From: Paenibacillus alkalitolerans
Lineage (GTDB): Bacteria > Bacillota > Bacilli > Paenibacillales > YIM-B00363
DNA length: 64,000 nucleotides
Reading direction: 5' to 3'
Assembly (NCBI RefSeq): GCF_016482785.1
Contig: NZ_JAEMXM010000008.1
Location: 171,591-235,590, forward strand
Shown: in pieces, positions 34,499 to 44,676 of the stretch
How the letters are laid out: each line of letters begins with the position of its first letter
How positions within the stretch are numbered: the stretch's first letter is position 1
Made by a program: the position numbers and the translations under genes
Notes under the pieces: model-generated
Told to the model about the DNA's origin: nothing
Databases searched by the model: none
Seen by the model: only the letters and a program-made list of their open reading frames with translations

Positions 34499-35146
34499 CT
34501 ATTCAGCAAGAGGTGCGGTTTCTTCTTGTACCGCATTCTCCTGTGCTTCTTCGGCTGCAAGCTCCGCCTCTTCGGTAGCTGACGCAACAGGATCGGCGGG
34601 ATTGGTAACCGTAACTACAACCGGAGCAGGCGCTTTTTCTTTCGCAGCAGCCGCTTCCTTGGCGGATTCAACTACTTTCGGAGCTTCCGTTGCAAATTTC
34701 GCATACGCTTCGGATCCGAGTATACGCCGCGCCGTTACGTAGCGTTTCGTGTAATAAGAGTCGCTCATGCTGCTGATGCGGACTCCATGCTTGCTGGAAG
34801 AATGCGCAATTTCATCGTTACCCATGTAGATGCCAACGTGGGAAATTCCGCTGCCGCTTGTATTAAAAAATACAAGATCGCCGGGTCGTAACTCGTCTCG
34901 TCCGACTTTAACGCCCATCTTCGCTTGAGCTTTCGATTGATGAGGGAGATCAACTCCCAGCTTCTTGAAGATGTACGAAGTGAAACCGGAACAATCAAAT
35001 CCGTCCGTCGTGGTTCCGCCCCAACGGTAGTCTACGCCGATTACGCTGTCCACAGTGCGTTCAAGCGTCGTTGCGGCCATAGCCGTGCCGGCCATCGAAC
35101 CAAAAGCGATTCCCGCCGCAAGCAGAGCAATGCTGGCTTTCTTCAA
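34499..35146 (-). CDS. Secreted NlpC/P60 peptidoglycan endopeptidase
   Basis: A 215-residue wall hydrolase. The signal peptide covers about residues 1-24 (ends AMA). The C40 domain has catalytic Cys52 in DGFDCSGF, His103 in ISHVGIYMG and the third polar residue His115. It cleaves D-glutamyl bonds in stem peptides. The C-terminal 60 residues are Ala/Glu/Val-rich and acidic, without SLH or LysM repeats. The start is an ATTG-type context (TTG/ATG near 35146) with GAAGGAG upstream. A cyclic-di-AMP riboswitch leader precedes it, so expression should fall when c-di-AMP is high. Confidence 0.9.
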   Translation of the reverse strand: MKKASIALLAAGIAFGSMAGTAMAATTLERTVDSVIGVDYRWGGTTTDGFDCSGFTSYIFKKLGVDLPHQSKAQAKMGVKVGRDELRPGDLVFFNTSGSGISHVGIYMGNDEIAHSSSKHGVRISSMSDSYYTKRYVTARRILGSEAYAKFATEAPKVVESAKEAAAAKEKAPAPVVVTVTNPADPVASATEEAELAAEEAQENAVQEETAPLAE

Positions 35147-35159
35147 TTGTCGAACTCCT

Positions 35160-35300
35160 TCCGACGCCGACGAGGTTAGCTTAAGGGTTCGGTCGAAGGT
35201 TCCCTATGATCCCTCTGATGCGAGATCAATTCACCCAAAATTGGTTCCCCCGTAATCCGGCTTTGCACGTCCGGATGTTTAGGCGCGTATTTTTTTCCGC
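35160..35300 (-). promoter_or_regulatory. Cyclic-di-AMP riboswitch (ydaO/yuaA class)
   Basis: Reading the minus strand, landmarks appear in order: GCGCC near the start, GGGGGAACCA, GGGTGAATTG, AGGGA, CGAACCC and AGCTAACCTCG. These are the conserved blocks of the ydaO-yuaA motif. It ends just before the ribosome site of the NlpC/P60 gene, as is typical for wall-hydrolase genes. Exact 5' and 3' edges are approximate. Confidence 0.88.
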
Positions 35301-35465
35301 TGAATACAATTCGACGCGTTTCGGCGAAATCCTCCTATTTTAGCAACTTATTCTGACATGGTTTTTAAAGCTGCGACAAAAAAGAGGCGGGTTATTGTCG
35401 TTCGGGTAAAATTGTTCGGAGATTTACTCGATCGAACATGTTACGGAGGGATACCGGTTGAGCGG

Positions 35466-35502
35466 GGAAAAAAGAAAAAGGGAAGAATCGTATTCTCCCC
35501 TT
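35466..35502 (-). terminator. Terminator of the 35.5-36.3 kb membrane protein gene
   Basis: On the minus strand AAGGGGAGAAT pairs with ATTCTTCCCTT, then TTTTCTTTTTTCCC, about 30 bp past the stop. Confidence 0.8.
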
Positions 35503-35530
35503 AATAAGTATTCTTATTTTTCTCCGGTCA

Positions 35531-36343
35531 TCACTTCGACGCCCAAAATTGATATTGAGAGGCGATTCCCCATAGTTTGAACAGCGCTTTAACCAGCGGG
35601 TACGACTGATGGACGAGAACCGCCGCAAAGCCGGCCCACCAAAGAGATGCGGCGGTAGTTATCAGTCCGATCCCTCCGGTGACCGCAAATAGCAAAAGCG
35701 CAAGCCCGATAATGGGGAGGCAGTGGCGCAGGAACGTTCCGAGCGAAAGCAAACCGTTGCGTCCCGATACGATACCGAAGCCGACGTACATGAACAACAA
35801 TTCAAGCAAACCTTGATAGGCAAGCCAACCGATTGCGTAAGGTATGAATCCGAGAGCCGCGGTTTGCCAATCTAATGCACCGGTCACGGATTCGATCGCC
35901 TTGGGAATAAGCCATATGAGCGGTGCGAACGTGAGAACCGTCTGCAGCAGGTAGAGAAGAAGGAACGGTTTGGCGTATCGTTTCACTCCTTGGAAGAAAG
36001 CGATGCGCGGTTTCGTTTCCGACCGGCGGTGCAATGCCGAGAACAGGCCGCTGTTGATGATGGGCGTCAACGCCATTCGCGTCAGCGCGAAAAACAGGAA
36101 CGCCCAGACGAAAGGCATGACTGCATCCGTCTTCATCAACTGGAATTGAGATTCGAGCAGAAACAGTCGATTTGCCGCTTCAGGCAGCTCCTCCCCGGGA
36201 TACCGGTGAAGAAGCGGTTCGACGGTGGATTTTACGTAGTTGAATAAGATAAATCCCCAAATATATTGGTACAAGAACAGAAGAAACAACAGGAACCAGC
36301 TTTTGCGGGCGACCGTCCATCCGCTGCGGGCGTAAGACCACAT
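35531..36343 (-). CDS. Integral membrane protein of unknown function
   Basis: A 270-residue protein with about six hydrophobic helices (SWFLLFLLFLYQYIWGFILF near the N-terminus, FVWAFLFFALTRMALTPII, LLLYLLQTVLTFAPLIWLI, and three more). No motif or family is recognised. It is encoded directly downstream of the M1 peptidase on the minus strand with a 16-bp gap, so the two are probably co-transcribed and may share a process at the cell membrane. Confidence 0.75.
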   Translation of the reverse strand: MWSYARSGWTVARKSWFLLFLLFLYQYIWGFILFNYVKSTVEPLLHRYPGEELPEAANRLFLLESQFQLMKTDAVMPFVWAFLFFALTRMALTPIINSGLFSALHRRSETKPRIAFFQGVKRYAKPFLLLYLLQTVLTFAPLIWLIPKAIESVTGALDWQTAALGFIPYAIGWLAYQGLLELLFMYVGFGIVSGRNGLLSLGTFLRHCLPIIGLALLLFAVTGGIGLITTAASLWWAGFAAVLVHQSYPLVKALFKLWGIASQYQFWASK

Positions 36344-36359
36344 AAGGGTGTCCTCCTCT

Positions 36360-38423
36360 CTACCAAACGAACGATCCGATGATCGCCTCGATAAATTTTG
36401 CCGTGCCGAGATTCCATCTTGCTTTCAATTCGTCGCTCACATTCGTCTTCATAAAGTTGTTCATCCGTTTGTGCTCCAGCACCGATGCGTATTCCGGATC
36501 GACGGCCACCCAGCGCAGCTTGGATTCGGTCGGGGGCAGCGTGAAGACAACGCTCTTCTGGTCGCCTTTCCATTGTTCGTTTAACGTCGCACCGTCGTCG
36601 AACCGGAAGCGGACGGTTACCGGTCCTTGAAGGCCGCTTCGGCTTGAAACAACGACCCGGTACTCATTTCGCTCAACGCCGTCGGTGCGCACTTTCTTCG
36701 AAACGATTCTTTCAACGGCGTAATCCACCATTAGGTCGCCGTATACGAATTGGTCGAAAAATTCGGCCCAACTGCGTTTCGTCACGTCTTCCAATGTCTT
36801 CTGGAAGTCTCCCGTGGCGGGGTGGCGGAATTTCCAACGGGTGAAATAAGTTCGCATCACTTGTTTCATTTTCTTCTCGCCGATTTCTTTCTCGATAGCC
36901 AGCAAGATGAGTTTGCCTCGAATGTATACATTGTCCGCGTAATGGTCGTGGTTCTTGAAGTTCCATGATACGCTTGTCAGCGAGGCCGGGTTCGTCATAT
37001 AGCTCGCTTCAACCAAGGTGTTCGGGGGGACGCCGTATTCCGCTTCCATCACTTTGTCTTCGGCGTAGGATGTAAATCCTTCGTCGAGCCAAGCCTCCTC
37101 GAATTCGTTGCTGGCAACCATGCCGTACCAATATTGATGGCCGATCTCGTGCACGACGACCTTCTCAAGCTCATAGCCGGCATCGGCGGCGTCCGCGGCC
37201 CATGCGGTAATCAACGTCGGATACTCCATGCCGCCCGCGCCGTCCGCTCCCTCCGGAGGGACGACCACCGACAGCGTGCTGTACGGGTATTTTCCGTACC
37301 ATGAGCTGTAGTTCTCAAGCGATTTCTTGATTGCGTACATGTAGCGATCCTTTAATTCGATATGCTTCGGATCGAGATACAGCTTGATTCGGACTCCCGG
37401 AACGTTCGGAGCGGAGAACGGTTCCTCGGTATACACGAAGTCGGGGGATCCTGCCCAAGCGAAATCGTGGACGTCGTCGGCATAGAAGTGATAAGTTTTC
37501 ATTCCGGTCTTCTTGTCAATGGAAGCGGGTTTCGTCGGGAATCCGGTCGCCGCCACGATATACTTCTCCGGAACTTGAATTTTGACATTGAATATGCCGA
37601 AATCGGAGTAAAACTCGGAGTTGCCGTGATACTGGTGGGCGTTCCAGCCTTCCGCCGTGCGTCCGCGCCGTCCGGCAGGCTCATATACGGCGACTTTCGG
37701 AAACCATTGTCCTGCCATAACGAAATTGCCGGAGTAGCCCATGCGTGCGTAAACTTCCGGAAGCTGCACTTCAAAACCCATCTTCAGCGTCACCGTATCG
37801 TTCGGGGATACCGGGCGCGCGAGCCTCACCTTCATGAGCGAGCGGTCGTTTTTGTTTCCGTCGTCAGGCTGCGCATACTGCATCCGATGAGTGAGGTCGA
37901 GCCCTTCCGTCGTATGGATGGAGGTGACGTTCATGTATCCGATGCTCTTGTCCGAAGCTTCGTCGTTGCGAAGCTTCCCGCCCGATTCGCGGTTAAATGT
38001 ACTTTGTTTCGATTCGAACGCGTTCGGGTACAAATGAAAGTATAGCTCCTGCACAGGCTGGCTGCCCGGATTGCGCCACGTTACGGTTTGATTACCCAGC
38101 AGCTTCTTGGAGCCGGCATCGAGTCTCACGCCGATATGATATTCAACGACGCGATTGCTTAGGGGTTCCGGCGCCTTCGGTTTCTCCGGAGCGGGCGGCT
38201 CCGGCATTGCTTTGAGGGGAGCGGTTTGCGTCGATTTGCCGCTTTTCCCCTGATTGGCCGGTTTCTGCTGATTTCCTTCCCGTTTCGGACCCGCTTCATC
38301 CGCTATGACCGCAGCGTCGAAGGCGGAAGGCTCCCGGCCGCCGGTCCATACCGTTATCAACACCGCCACGGCAAAAAGGAGAAGAACGGTCGTCCGGCCA
38401 TGTGTTATCATGAATCGTTTCAT
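36360..38423 (-). CDS. M1-family metallopeptidase, membrane-anchored
   Basis: A 687-residue gluzincin. One N-terminal membrane helix (TTVLLLFAVAVLITVW) is followed by a Pro/Lys linker, then an M1 N-domain and the catalytic domain with GGMEYPTLI (exopeptidase-type loop), zinc site HEIGH (His425, Glu426, His429) and the third ligand Glu448 in WLDEGF. It is probably an aminopeptidase or endopeptidase acting outside the membrane. ATG at 38423 is favoured by GGGGTG 6 bases upstream; a GTG three codons earlier overlaps that site. Confidence 0.88.
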   Translation of the reverse strand: MKRFMITHGRTTVLLLFAVAVLITVWTGGREPSAFDAAVIADEAGPKREGNQQKPANQGKSGKSTQTAPLKAMPEPPAPEKPKAPEPLSNRVVEYHIGVRLDAGSKKLLGNQTVTWRNPGSQPVQELYFHLYPNAFESKQSTFNRESGGKLRNDEASDKSIGYMNVTSIHTTEGLDLTHRMQYAQPDDGNKNDRSLMKVRLARPVSPNDTVTLKMGFEVQLPEVYARMGYSGNFVMAGQWFPKVAVYEPAGRRGRTAEGWNAHQYHGNSEFYSDFGIFNVKIQVPEKYIVAATGFPTKPASIDKKTGMKTYHFYADDVHDFAWAGSPDFVYTEEPFSAPNVPGVRIKLYLDPKHIELKDRYMYAIKKSLENYSSWYGKYPYSTLSVVVPPEGADGAGGMEYPTLITAWAADAADAGYELEKVVVHEIGHQYWYGMVASNEFEEAWLDEGFTSYAEDKVMEAEYGVPPNTLVEASYMTNPASLTSVSWNFKNHDHYADNVYIRGKLILLAIEKEIGEKKMKQVMRTYFTRWKFRHPATGDFQKTLEDVTKRSWAEFFDQFVYGDLMVDYAVERIVSKKVRTDGVERNEYRVVVSSRSGLQGPVTVRFRFDDGATLNEQWKGDQKSVVFTLPPTESKLRWVAVDPEYASVLEHKRMNNFMKTNVSDELKARWNLGTAKFIEAIIGSFVW

Positions 38424-38551
38424 CGCACTCACCCCGTTGACAAGCTTCTAAGGCATGTATATGTCTGCTTGTCTCGGAATATTTCTGGCGGAAAATAAAT
38501 GTGTTATCATGAAGCTATAGAAAAAATGACGCGAAAAAAGAAGGTGCCGAC

Positions 38552-39049
38552 ATGGACATAGGAAAGAAAAAGTTGAACGCTTTAAATGTGGTGAGCAACA
38601 AAGAGCACAAGGGCTTCGGAGCCGGGGCGATCGATTTAAACAATGTATCCTCGGTCATTATCGACGGAGACGAAGCTTACATCGATCTCGGAGCCATGCA
38701 TGCGAAGAGCAAGGTGGAACGGGGCATAAAATTTTCCTCGAATAAAGAAGACGTTCCGAACGGACGCCGGTGCTGGATCGTATGGGTTGCCGTTGACAAG
38801 AATGCCGAAGCGGGTCCCCGTTATGCCGGTGTAACCGCATGTGAAATGCTTGTCGACGAAGAGGCGCGCAAAGGGTGGAAAGTATTGGCCGACCATGTGA
38901 ACCGTATGGATTACGCGATGAAACGCCGCATTATGGTGGAAGGCTTGAACGAGGCGGAGAAGGCTGCCCTCAAACGTTGTCTGCAGAATTATAATGAGGA
39001 AATATGGAACAATTCCGGCGAAGAGTTGAAGAAGGCGTTGGAGGTATAA
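38552..39049 (+). CDS. ywhD: YwhD family protein
   Basis: A 165-residue protein matching YwhD in length and pattern (LNVVSNKEHKGFGAGAIDLNNVSSVIIDGDEAYIDLGAMHAKS). The YwhD family has no established biochemical function. As in B. subtilis it lies next to pbpG (ywhE) and speEB, which supports the identification. It has its own terminator. Confidence 0.88.
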   Translation: MDIGKKKLNALNVVSNKEHKGFGAGAIDLNNVSSVIIDGDEAYIDLGAMHAKSKVERGIKFSSNKEDVPNGRRCWIVWVAVDKNAEAGPRYAGVTACEMLVDEEARKGWKVLADHVNRMDYAMKRRIMVEGLNEAEKAALKRCLQNYNEEIWNNSGEELKKALEV

Positions 39050-39054
39050 AAATG

Positions 39055-39093
39055 ATAAAGGCTCCGAGGATAACTCGGAGCCTTTATTTACTA
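39055..39093 (+). terminator. Terminator of ywhD
   Basis: AAAGGCTCCGAG pairs with CTCGGAGCCTTT around GATAA, followed by ATTTATT. Confidence 0.92.
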
Positions 39094-39211
39094 TTGGAGA
39101 GAGCTGTATGCCGAAGAGTTTACGTGCCGCCTTTTTAAAACCGAGATATTACCGCATGATGTTTCAAGTTCTCTGTTTTATGAGCGGCCGTAGGCATATA
39201 CCCACTCCATT

Positions 39212-41302
39212 TTAACTGTTCCACCAACGCTTCAAATCTTCCCACCAGCCCTTGTTCTTCTCCTTGCTGCCGTTATCGTTCGTATTTAATGGCTCCGGAT
39301 CGCCTGAATGCACCGTGCAATATTGCGTCGGTTCCGTACCCGCAATGAACGATTCCAGCCGGGCTTCCGGACAATCTTCGGTCGCCAGCATGCCTGTTGC
39401 CGGATCGATATAGACCATGGCTACGCCGTCGGGTACTTCGAACAATTTCGGCGGGACGGTTTCTAACGTTCTCTCGGTAAATTCGGCGAACATCGGCGAT
39501 GCCGTATGCGCCTCCACGGAGGAAATGGAGCGCCCCTTATCGTGACCGACCCATACGGCCGTCGCAAGCTCCGGCGTAAATCCTACCATCCATGCATCCG
39601 TGTCAGTTGTTCCCGTCTTGCCTGCGACAGGCCGCTTCACAAGCTTCGCGACCCGGTTGCCGGTGCCGCCGTCGTTAAATACGCTTTCCATGAGATGGGT
39701 CAGGACATATGTGTACTTCGCTTCCACAACACGTTCCGCTTTCGGGGTGCTGCTGTAGATGACCCGCCCGTACGAATCCACGATTTTCAAAATAACGACC
39801 GGCTCCACGCGAACGCCTTGGTTTGCGATCGTGCCGAAAGCGGAAGCCATTTCCAAAGGGCTGACGGGAAAAGTGCCCAGCGCGAGAGAAGGCAGCGGCT
39901 TCATAGGGCTGCGCATTCCTAAGCTTCGGGCGGTTTCGATCACCTTGTCGGCGCCGACTTGAAGGATCGTGTTTACCGCGTAAATATTGTCCGATCTTGA
40001 CATCGCATATCGTAAATCGACGTAATCGTTCTTGTATTTGTTCCTGAAATTTTTCGGCGAATATGTCTTTCTGCCATCGTCATAAGTAAACACGGTCGGC
40101 TCGCTTTTAAACCTGGTCGCCGCCGAAAACCCTTCATGCTGCAAAGCCGTCAGATACAAGAACGGTTTGAAAGACGATCCGGGCTGCCGGGAATTAGAAA
40201 CTACTCGGTTATATTGATTGCTTTCGTAGTCGCGGCCCCCGACCATGGCGCGAATGTGGCCGTTGCGGGGATCGATGGCGACAAGAGCCGATTGAAGATC
40301 TTGATGGTTTTCCAAATATTTCGCCATCGTCTCTTCGGCGATTTGCTGCGCCCGCAAATCGAGCGTCGTGTACACGGTAACGCCCCCGGAGTCGTACAGT
40401 TTCTCGTCGATGCCGAGCTTCCCTACGGCTACAGATCTTACATAGTCGCGAAAATACGGCGCTTTGGAAGGCTGCTTTTCCTCAAGCGGCTTCAGATCGA
40501 GACGGCGGTCGTAAGCCGATTGCGCTTCCGAAGCCGTAACGAGGCCTTGATCCGCCATGGTTTCAAGAATAAGCTTCTGCCGGGACTTGCTTCGTTCCAT
40601 ATCCATATAAGGAGAATAGTATTTCCAACTCTTCATGACACCCGCCAGAAGCGCGCTTTCTTCCAATGTCAGATCGGACGCGTTTTTGCCGAAATACATT
40701 TGCGAAGCCGCTTGCACGCCGTAAGCGCCGTGTCCGAAGTAAATCTGGTTCAAATACATCGCGAAAATTTCGTCCTTGGTATATTCCATCTCCAGTTGGA
40801 CGGCATAAAGCAATTCTTTGATCTTCCGGGTAAACGTGCGCTCGTGGGATAAAAATAAATTGCGAGCCAACTGCTGAGTCAACGTGCTGGCGCCTTGATC
40901 GAGCTCCATGTTTTGCAAGTTGATCCACACCGCGCGGGCGAGACCGATCGGATCGAAGCCGAAGTGCTGATAAAACCGGCGGTCTTCAATCGCCAAAGTC
41001 GCTTGGATCATATGCGGCGAAATGTCTTTCAACGTTACGATGTGGCGGTTTCGCCCGCCATGGAATGAATCGATCAATTCCCCGTTAACGTCGAGCACCT
41101 GGGAAGACTGCGAGAAAGAGATTGGCGGCAGCGGCTGAGAACGTAAATAAAGCAGGAATCCCGCGAGACCGACAACCGCGAATACGACGACGGTTATCGC
41201 CAATATTATGAGCCGTTTCACGCGCCGGGCCAAACGAATGATCCGTAGGCTGTCGTCGGAGGGGCGAACTGTAGTATTCGGTTTATGCAGCGGTTCTTCC
41301 AC
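39212..41302 (-). CDS. pbpG: Class A penicillin-binding protein (transglycosylase/transpeptidase), PbpG/YwhE
   Basis: A 696-residue bifunctional wall synthase. A cytosolic tail and membrane helix (LIILAITVVVFAVVGLAGFLLYL) are followed by the GT51 domain with IEDRRFYQHFGFDP (catalytic Glu106) and GASTLTQQLARN. The transpeptidase domain has SxxK in SRQPGSSFKP, SxN in SRSDN and KTGTT. It polymerises and cross-links peptidoglycan. GTG at 41302 is chosen for AAAGGAGG 8 bases upstream; an ATG 11 codons earlier lacks a site. It is divergent from speE, as in B. subtilis. Confidence 0.93.
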   Translation of the reverse strand: MEEPLHKPNTTVRPSDDSLRIIRLARRVKRLIILAITVVVFAVVGLAGFLLYLRSQPLPPISFSQSSQVLDVNGELIDSFHGGRNRHIVTLKDISPHMIQATLAIEDRRFYQHFGFDPIGLARAVWINLQNMELDQGASTLTQQLARNLFLSHERTFTRKIKELLYAVQLEMEYTKDEIFAMYLNQIYFGHGAYGVQAASQMYFGKNASDLTLEESALLAGVMKSWKYYSPYMDMERSKSRQKLILETMADQGLVTASEAQSAYDRRLDLKPLEEKQPSKAPYFRDYVRSVAVGKLGIDEKLYDSGGVTVYTTLDLRAQQIAEETMAKYLENHQDLQSALVAIDPRNGHIRAMVGGRDYESNQYNRVVSNSRQPGSSFKPFLYLTALQHEGFSAATRFKSEPTVFTYDDGRKTYSPKNFRNKYKNDYVDLRYAMSRSDNIYAVNTILQVGADKVIETARSLGMRSPMKPLPSLALGTFPVSPLEMASAFGTIANQGVRVEPVVILKIVDSYGRVIYSSTPKAERVVEAKYTYVLTHLMESVFNDGGTGNRVAKLVKRPVAGKTGTTDTDAWMVGFTPELATAVWVGHDKGRSISSVEAHTASPMFAEFTERTLETVPPKLFEVPDGVAMVYIDPATGMLATEDCPEARLESFIAGTEPTQYCTVHSGDPEPLNTNDNGSKEKNKGWWEDLKRWWNS

Positions 41303-41463
41303 GGACGGTCCCTCCTTTAGCTCTATACTTCCCATTATGGAAAAAAGGGGGCGTTGCTATACTCGTCCGGCATCTTTATTCGGTTGCATTTTCTTCGCAG
41401 TTATCTATAATGACATTGTGAAGTATGGGCAGAATTTGGATAGCGAGAAAGAGGGATATCGAT

Positions 41464-42291
41464 ATGGATTTGTGGTACACGGAGAAACAGACCGAAAATT
41501 TCGGCATAACGGCGAAAATAACGAGAACTTATGTAGATGAACAGACGGATTTCCAGCATCTTGCGATGATCGATACGAACGAGTGGGGCCGCATGCTTGT
41601 CCTTGACGGCATGGTGATGACGACGGTTCGCGACGAATTCGTCTATCACGAGATGGTGGCGCACCCGGCATTGGTAACGCATCCGGATCCGAAGCGCGTC
41701 CTCGTGGTCGGCGGCGGTGACGGCGGCGTGATCCGCGAAGTGTTGAAGCACCCGAAAGTCGAGAAGGCCGTGCTTGTCGAAATCGACGGCAAAGTGATCG
41801 AATACTCGAAGAAGTACTTGCCGGAAATTGCGGGCGAGCTGGACAACCCTCGCGTCGAAGTCATTGTCGACGACGGATATATGCATATTGCAAAGCAAAA
41901 GGGCGCATACGACGTGATTATGGTGGATTCGACCGAGCCGGTCGGTCCTGCTGTGGAGTTGTTCAGCAAGGGCTTCTATCAAGGGATCTTTGAAGCGTTG
42001 AAGGAAGACGGCATCTTCGTCGCGCAGACGGACAATCCGTGGTTTAAATCGGATTTGATCCGCAGCGTGAACCGGGACGTGAAAGAAATTTTCCCGATCG
42101 TTCGCGTATATTGCGCCAACATTCCTACATATCCAAGCGGCCTTTGGACATTTACGATGGGCAGCAAGAAGCATGATCCTTTGGCGGTGAACGAAGCGTC
42201 GATTCCGGAGATGGACACGAAATATTACACTCCCCGGCTGCACAAAGCGGCTTTCGCTCTGCCGAAATTTGTGGAGGATTTGGTGAAATGA
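41464..42291 (+). CDS. speE: Spermidine synthase
   Basis: A 275-residue aminopropyltransferase that makes spermidine from putrescine and decarboxylated S-adenosylmethionine. The N-terminal beta-domain [15 protein letters not shown] matches SpeE; the Rossmann motif [12 protein letters not shown] starts near residue 80 and DSTEPVGPA is the catalytic loop. It overlaps speB by 4 bp (ATGA). ATG at 41464 has GAGGGA upstream. Confidence 0.96.
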   Translation: MDLWYTEKQTENFGITAKITRTYVDEQTDFQHLAMIDTNEWGRMLVLDGMVMTTVRDEFVYHEMVAHPALVTHPDPKRVLVVGGGDGGVIREVLKHPKVEKAVLVEIDGKVIEYSKKYLPEIAGELDNPRVEVIVDDGYMHIAKQKGAYDVIMVDSTEPVGPAVELFSKGFYQGIFEALKEDGIFVAQTDNPWFKSDLIRSVNRDVKEIFPIVRVYCANIPTYPSGLWTFTMGSKKHDPLAVNEASIPEMDTKYYTPRLHKAAFALPKFVEDLVK

Positions 42292-43160
42292 AACTCGATC
42301 AAGCATACTCCGGCAATGTATTTATATTAAGCTCCGATGATTACGGTTCCGCTGACGCCGTTATTTACGGAATGCCGATGGACTACACGGTGAGCTTCCG
42401 TCCGGGCTCCCGGTTCGGGCCGGCCCGCATCCGCGAGTCGTCGATCGGTTTGGAGGAATACAGCCCGTATCTGGACCGTCATTTGGAGGAGATCCGTTAC
42501 TTTGACGCGGGCGATTTGCTGCTGCCATTCGGCAACCCGGCGCGCAGCTTGGACATTATCGCCGATTACGTGAACAAGCTGTTGACGGACGGCAAAATTC
42601 CGATCGGCCTAGGCGGAGAGCATCTCGTTTCGTGGCCGGTCATCCGCGAGGTATATGCGAAATATCCGGATTTGCGCATCATTCATATCGACGCTCATGC
42701 CGATCTTCGGGAATCGTACGAAGGGGAGCCGCTTTCGCACTCGACCCCTATCCGCAAAGCGGCGGAGCTGATGGGCGGCAAGCGCATTTATCAATTCGGC
42801 ATACGCTCCGGTATGCGAGAAGAGTTCCAATGGGCGCGCGAACACTTGAATTTTCATCCGTTCGATGTGCTGGAACCGATCCGCAAGGTGCTGCCCGAGC
42901 TCGCCGGCCAACCGGTATATGTCACTATCGACATCGACGTGCTCGATCCGTCGGCCGCCCCGGGAACGGGCACTGCGGAAGCGGGAGGCATCACCTCGAA
43001 AGAACTGTTGGCCGCCGTTCACGCGATTGCGGGCAGCGACGCGAAGGTAGTCGGGGCCGATTTGGTCGAGGTGGCGCCGATTTACGATCCGACGGAGCAG
43101 ACGCCGATCGTGGCGGCGAAGATCATTCGGGAGATGCTGCTCGGATTTTTGAAATATTAA
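42288..43160 (+). CDS. speB: Agmatinase
   Basis: A 290-residue ureohydrolase that turns agmatine into putrescine and urea, supplying SpeE. Manganese ligands are visible: GGEH (His112), DAHAD (Asp135, His137, Asp139) and DIDVLDP. It is translationally coupled to speE and followed by a terminator. Confidence 0.96.
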   Translation: MKLDQAYSGNVFILSSDDYGSADAVIYGMPMDYTVSFRPGSRFGPARIRESSIGLEEYSPYLDRHLEEIRYFDAGDLLLPFGNPARSLDIIADYVNKLLTDGKIPIGLGGEHLVSWPVIREVYAKYPDLRIIHIDAHADLRESYEGEPLSHSTPIRKAAELMGGKRIYQFGIRSGMREEFQWAREHLNFHPFDVLEPIRKVLPELAGQPVYVTIDIDVLDPSAAPGTGTAEAGGITSKELLAAVHAIAGSDAKVVGADLVEVAPIYDPTEQTPIVAAKIIREMLLGFLKY

Positions 43161-43161
43161 G

Positions 43162-43188
43162 AAAGCTGCGGGCTCCCGCAGCTTTTTT
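43162..43188 (+). terminator. Terminator of speEB
   Basis: AAAGCTGCGGG pairs with CCCGCAGCTTT, then TTTGC, 2 bp after the stop. Confidence 0.93.
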
Positions 43189-43223
43189 GCATCGAATCGA
43201 ATGGGCAGGCTTGGACGTCTGGC

Positions 43224-44441
43224 TTAGGTTGCCAGACCGGCAATGGACTCGCGTGCGGCTAATCCGCTATCAATCTCCATCGTGTCCGCCCCGAGAAAAT
43301 CCATGAATCGGCGGAAACACCTCTTCAACTCGGCCATCATGTCCGCCGTCGGTTCGATTCCGCTCTCCCACCACCAATTTTTGATTACGAGATTTCCGGT
43401 ACGCTTGTCCCTGCCTGGTTCAAATCTGGCTACAAACGAGTCGCCGTATAAGATCGGCAGAACGTAATACCCATAGGTGCGCTGTTGTAACGGTTTGTAC
43501 ACTTCCCATATGTACTCGAATCCGAAAATCGCGGCGATCAGACGGCGGTCCCATAGCAGATTGTCCAGCGGCGCAAGAATAGAAGCACGGGGACTCTCTA
43601 TCGGATCGTCGATTGCGGCTGCGCTTCGTTCCCAATCTTCCGTTCTCGCATATAACGGGGTCGGGATACCCTCCACCTGCAGCCGGATGAGCCGGCCATC
43701 GCTGTATAATCTGCCGAAAGTTTCCCGGCGTTCCTTCGCTTTCAGTTTCCGAATGCCGACCCAGGCGTCGCCGGACTTTTCCCACAGCACGCCGACCCCT
43801 CCGATGCGCCGGAATACACGCCAATCCCAATATTGCTCATCCGTTATATTCGGATCATCCGCACTAAGCACACTTTCCGGCAAATGCCGGTCGGCGAAAT
43901 CGTAATACTTCTGGTTGTTCTTCTTATGGTGGACAACGAGCTCCCCCCAGAAATACATGCTTTCCAGAGCCGCTCTGGCCAACCGGGTAGGCGCCCATGC
44001 CCAGTCAACGGTTTGGTCGAGATCCAGATCGTCGGAGGACAGCGGTCCGCGGCTTAATATTGCCTGCCGCACCTCGGAGAGCGCTCCGGCAACGGCTTCT
44101 TGCGATCCGTAATATCGTCTTGCCTCATCATGGTAACGGCTGAAGTATGGCCAATCGTCCACCGGATAAATCGACATCACCTTGTCCATTCCGTCGATCA
44201 GCGAGCGATCCTCGTAAAGCAGCGCCTGCAGAAGGGGCGGTTTGAAATCCGGAATGCGGGACTGAAGCACCAATTCGGGATTGCGGCCGACGATGTTCAG
44301 CGGATCGTATTGGATGCACCCTACCCTCCGAATGTAGGATAATGCCCCCGCTTTGCCCGTAAATTCAGGCTGCGCTCCCAATCCGTGGTGCGCAAGCAGA
44401 AATCTCCTCGCTTGCCTGTTTGTCAAGTTTACGGCTTTCAT
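43224..44441 (-). CDS. Winged-helix DNA-binding protein, AlkX/YcaQ family
   Basis: A 405-residue protein of the HTH_42 (YcaQ/AlkX-like) family, proposed to be DNA glycosylases that unhook interstrand crosslinks. It shows the repeated winged-helix layout and the typical motifs VGCIQYDPLN near the start, ILAPLDNLLWDRRLI and YIWEVYKP toward the C-terminus. No signal peptide. ATG 44441 begins KAVNLTNRQARRF; longer upstream extension looks non-coding. It is convergent with speEB. Confidence 0.85.
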   Translation of the reverse strand: MKAVNLTNRQARRFLLAHHGLGAQPEFTGKAGALSYIRRVGCIQYDPLNIVGRNPELVLQSRIPDFKPPLLQALLYEDRSLIDGMDKVMSIYPVDDWPYFSRYHDEARRYYGSQEAVAGALSEVRQAILSRGPLSSDDLDLDQTVDWAWAPTRLARAALESMYFWGELVVHHKKNNQKYYDFADRHLPESVLSADDPNITDEQYWDWRVFRRIGGVGVLWEKSGDAWVGIRKLKAKERRETFGRLYSDGRLIRLQVEGIPTPLYARTEDWERSAAAIDDPIESPRASILAPLDNLLWDRRLIAAIFGFEYIWEVYKPLQQRTYGYYVLPILYGDSFVARFEPGRDKRTGNLVIKNWWWESGIEPTADMMAELKRCFRRFMDFLGADTMEIDSGLAARESIAGLAT

Positions 44442-44561
44442 TGATTGCACGCTCTTCTCTCCCGCCTGACCGGTAATACTTTTACACTCGCTTACAATCC
44501 ATTGTACCATCATCTTCCATAGACAACAAGAATATTTGTTCGCATTCTGGCTGCCGCGCTC

Positions 44562-44669
44562 CGGTGTGTCGACGTGCAAGGGCGCTCGACCGCCGACGGC
44601 GCGGGTGTCATCCAATGGGCGGACAACAACGGAGCGAATCAGCAGTGGCGCATAGTGCAAGTGAATTGA
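44562..44669 (+). pseudogene. C-terminal fragment of a ricin-B-type (CBM13) lectin domain
   Basis: The plus strand reads CVDVQGRSTADGAGVIQWAD, then NNGANQQWRIVQVN and a stop at 44667. This is one beta-trefoil repeat with the QxW motif, the usual end of a CBM13-bearing glycoside hydrolase. Nothing upstream continues it; the AlkX gene lies antisense next to it. A terminator follows at 44677. It is probably all that remains of a lost secreted hydrolase. Confidence 0.7.
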
Positions 44670-44676
44670 ATGCGGC

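Noticed and set aside
36360..38423. Full-length leukotriene hydrolase-type M1 enzyme
   Set aside because: The exopeptidase loop reads GGMEYP rather than GxMEN, and the protein has an N-terminal membrane anchor; only the M1 family is assigned.
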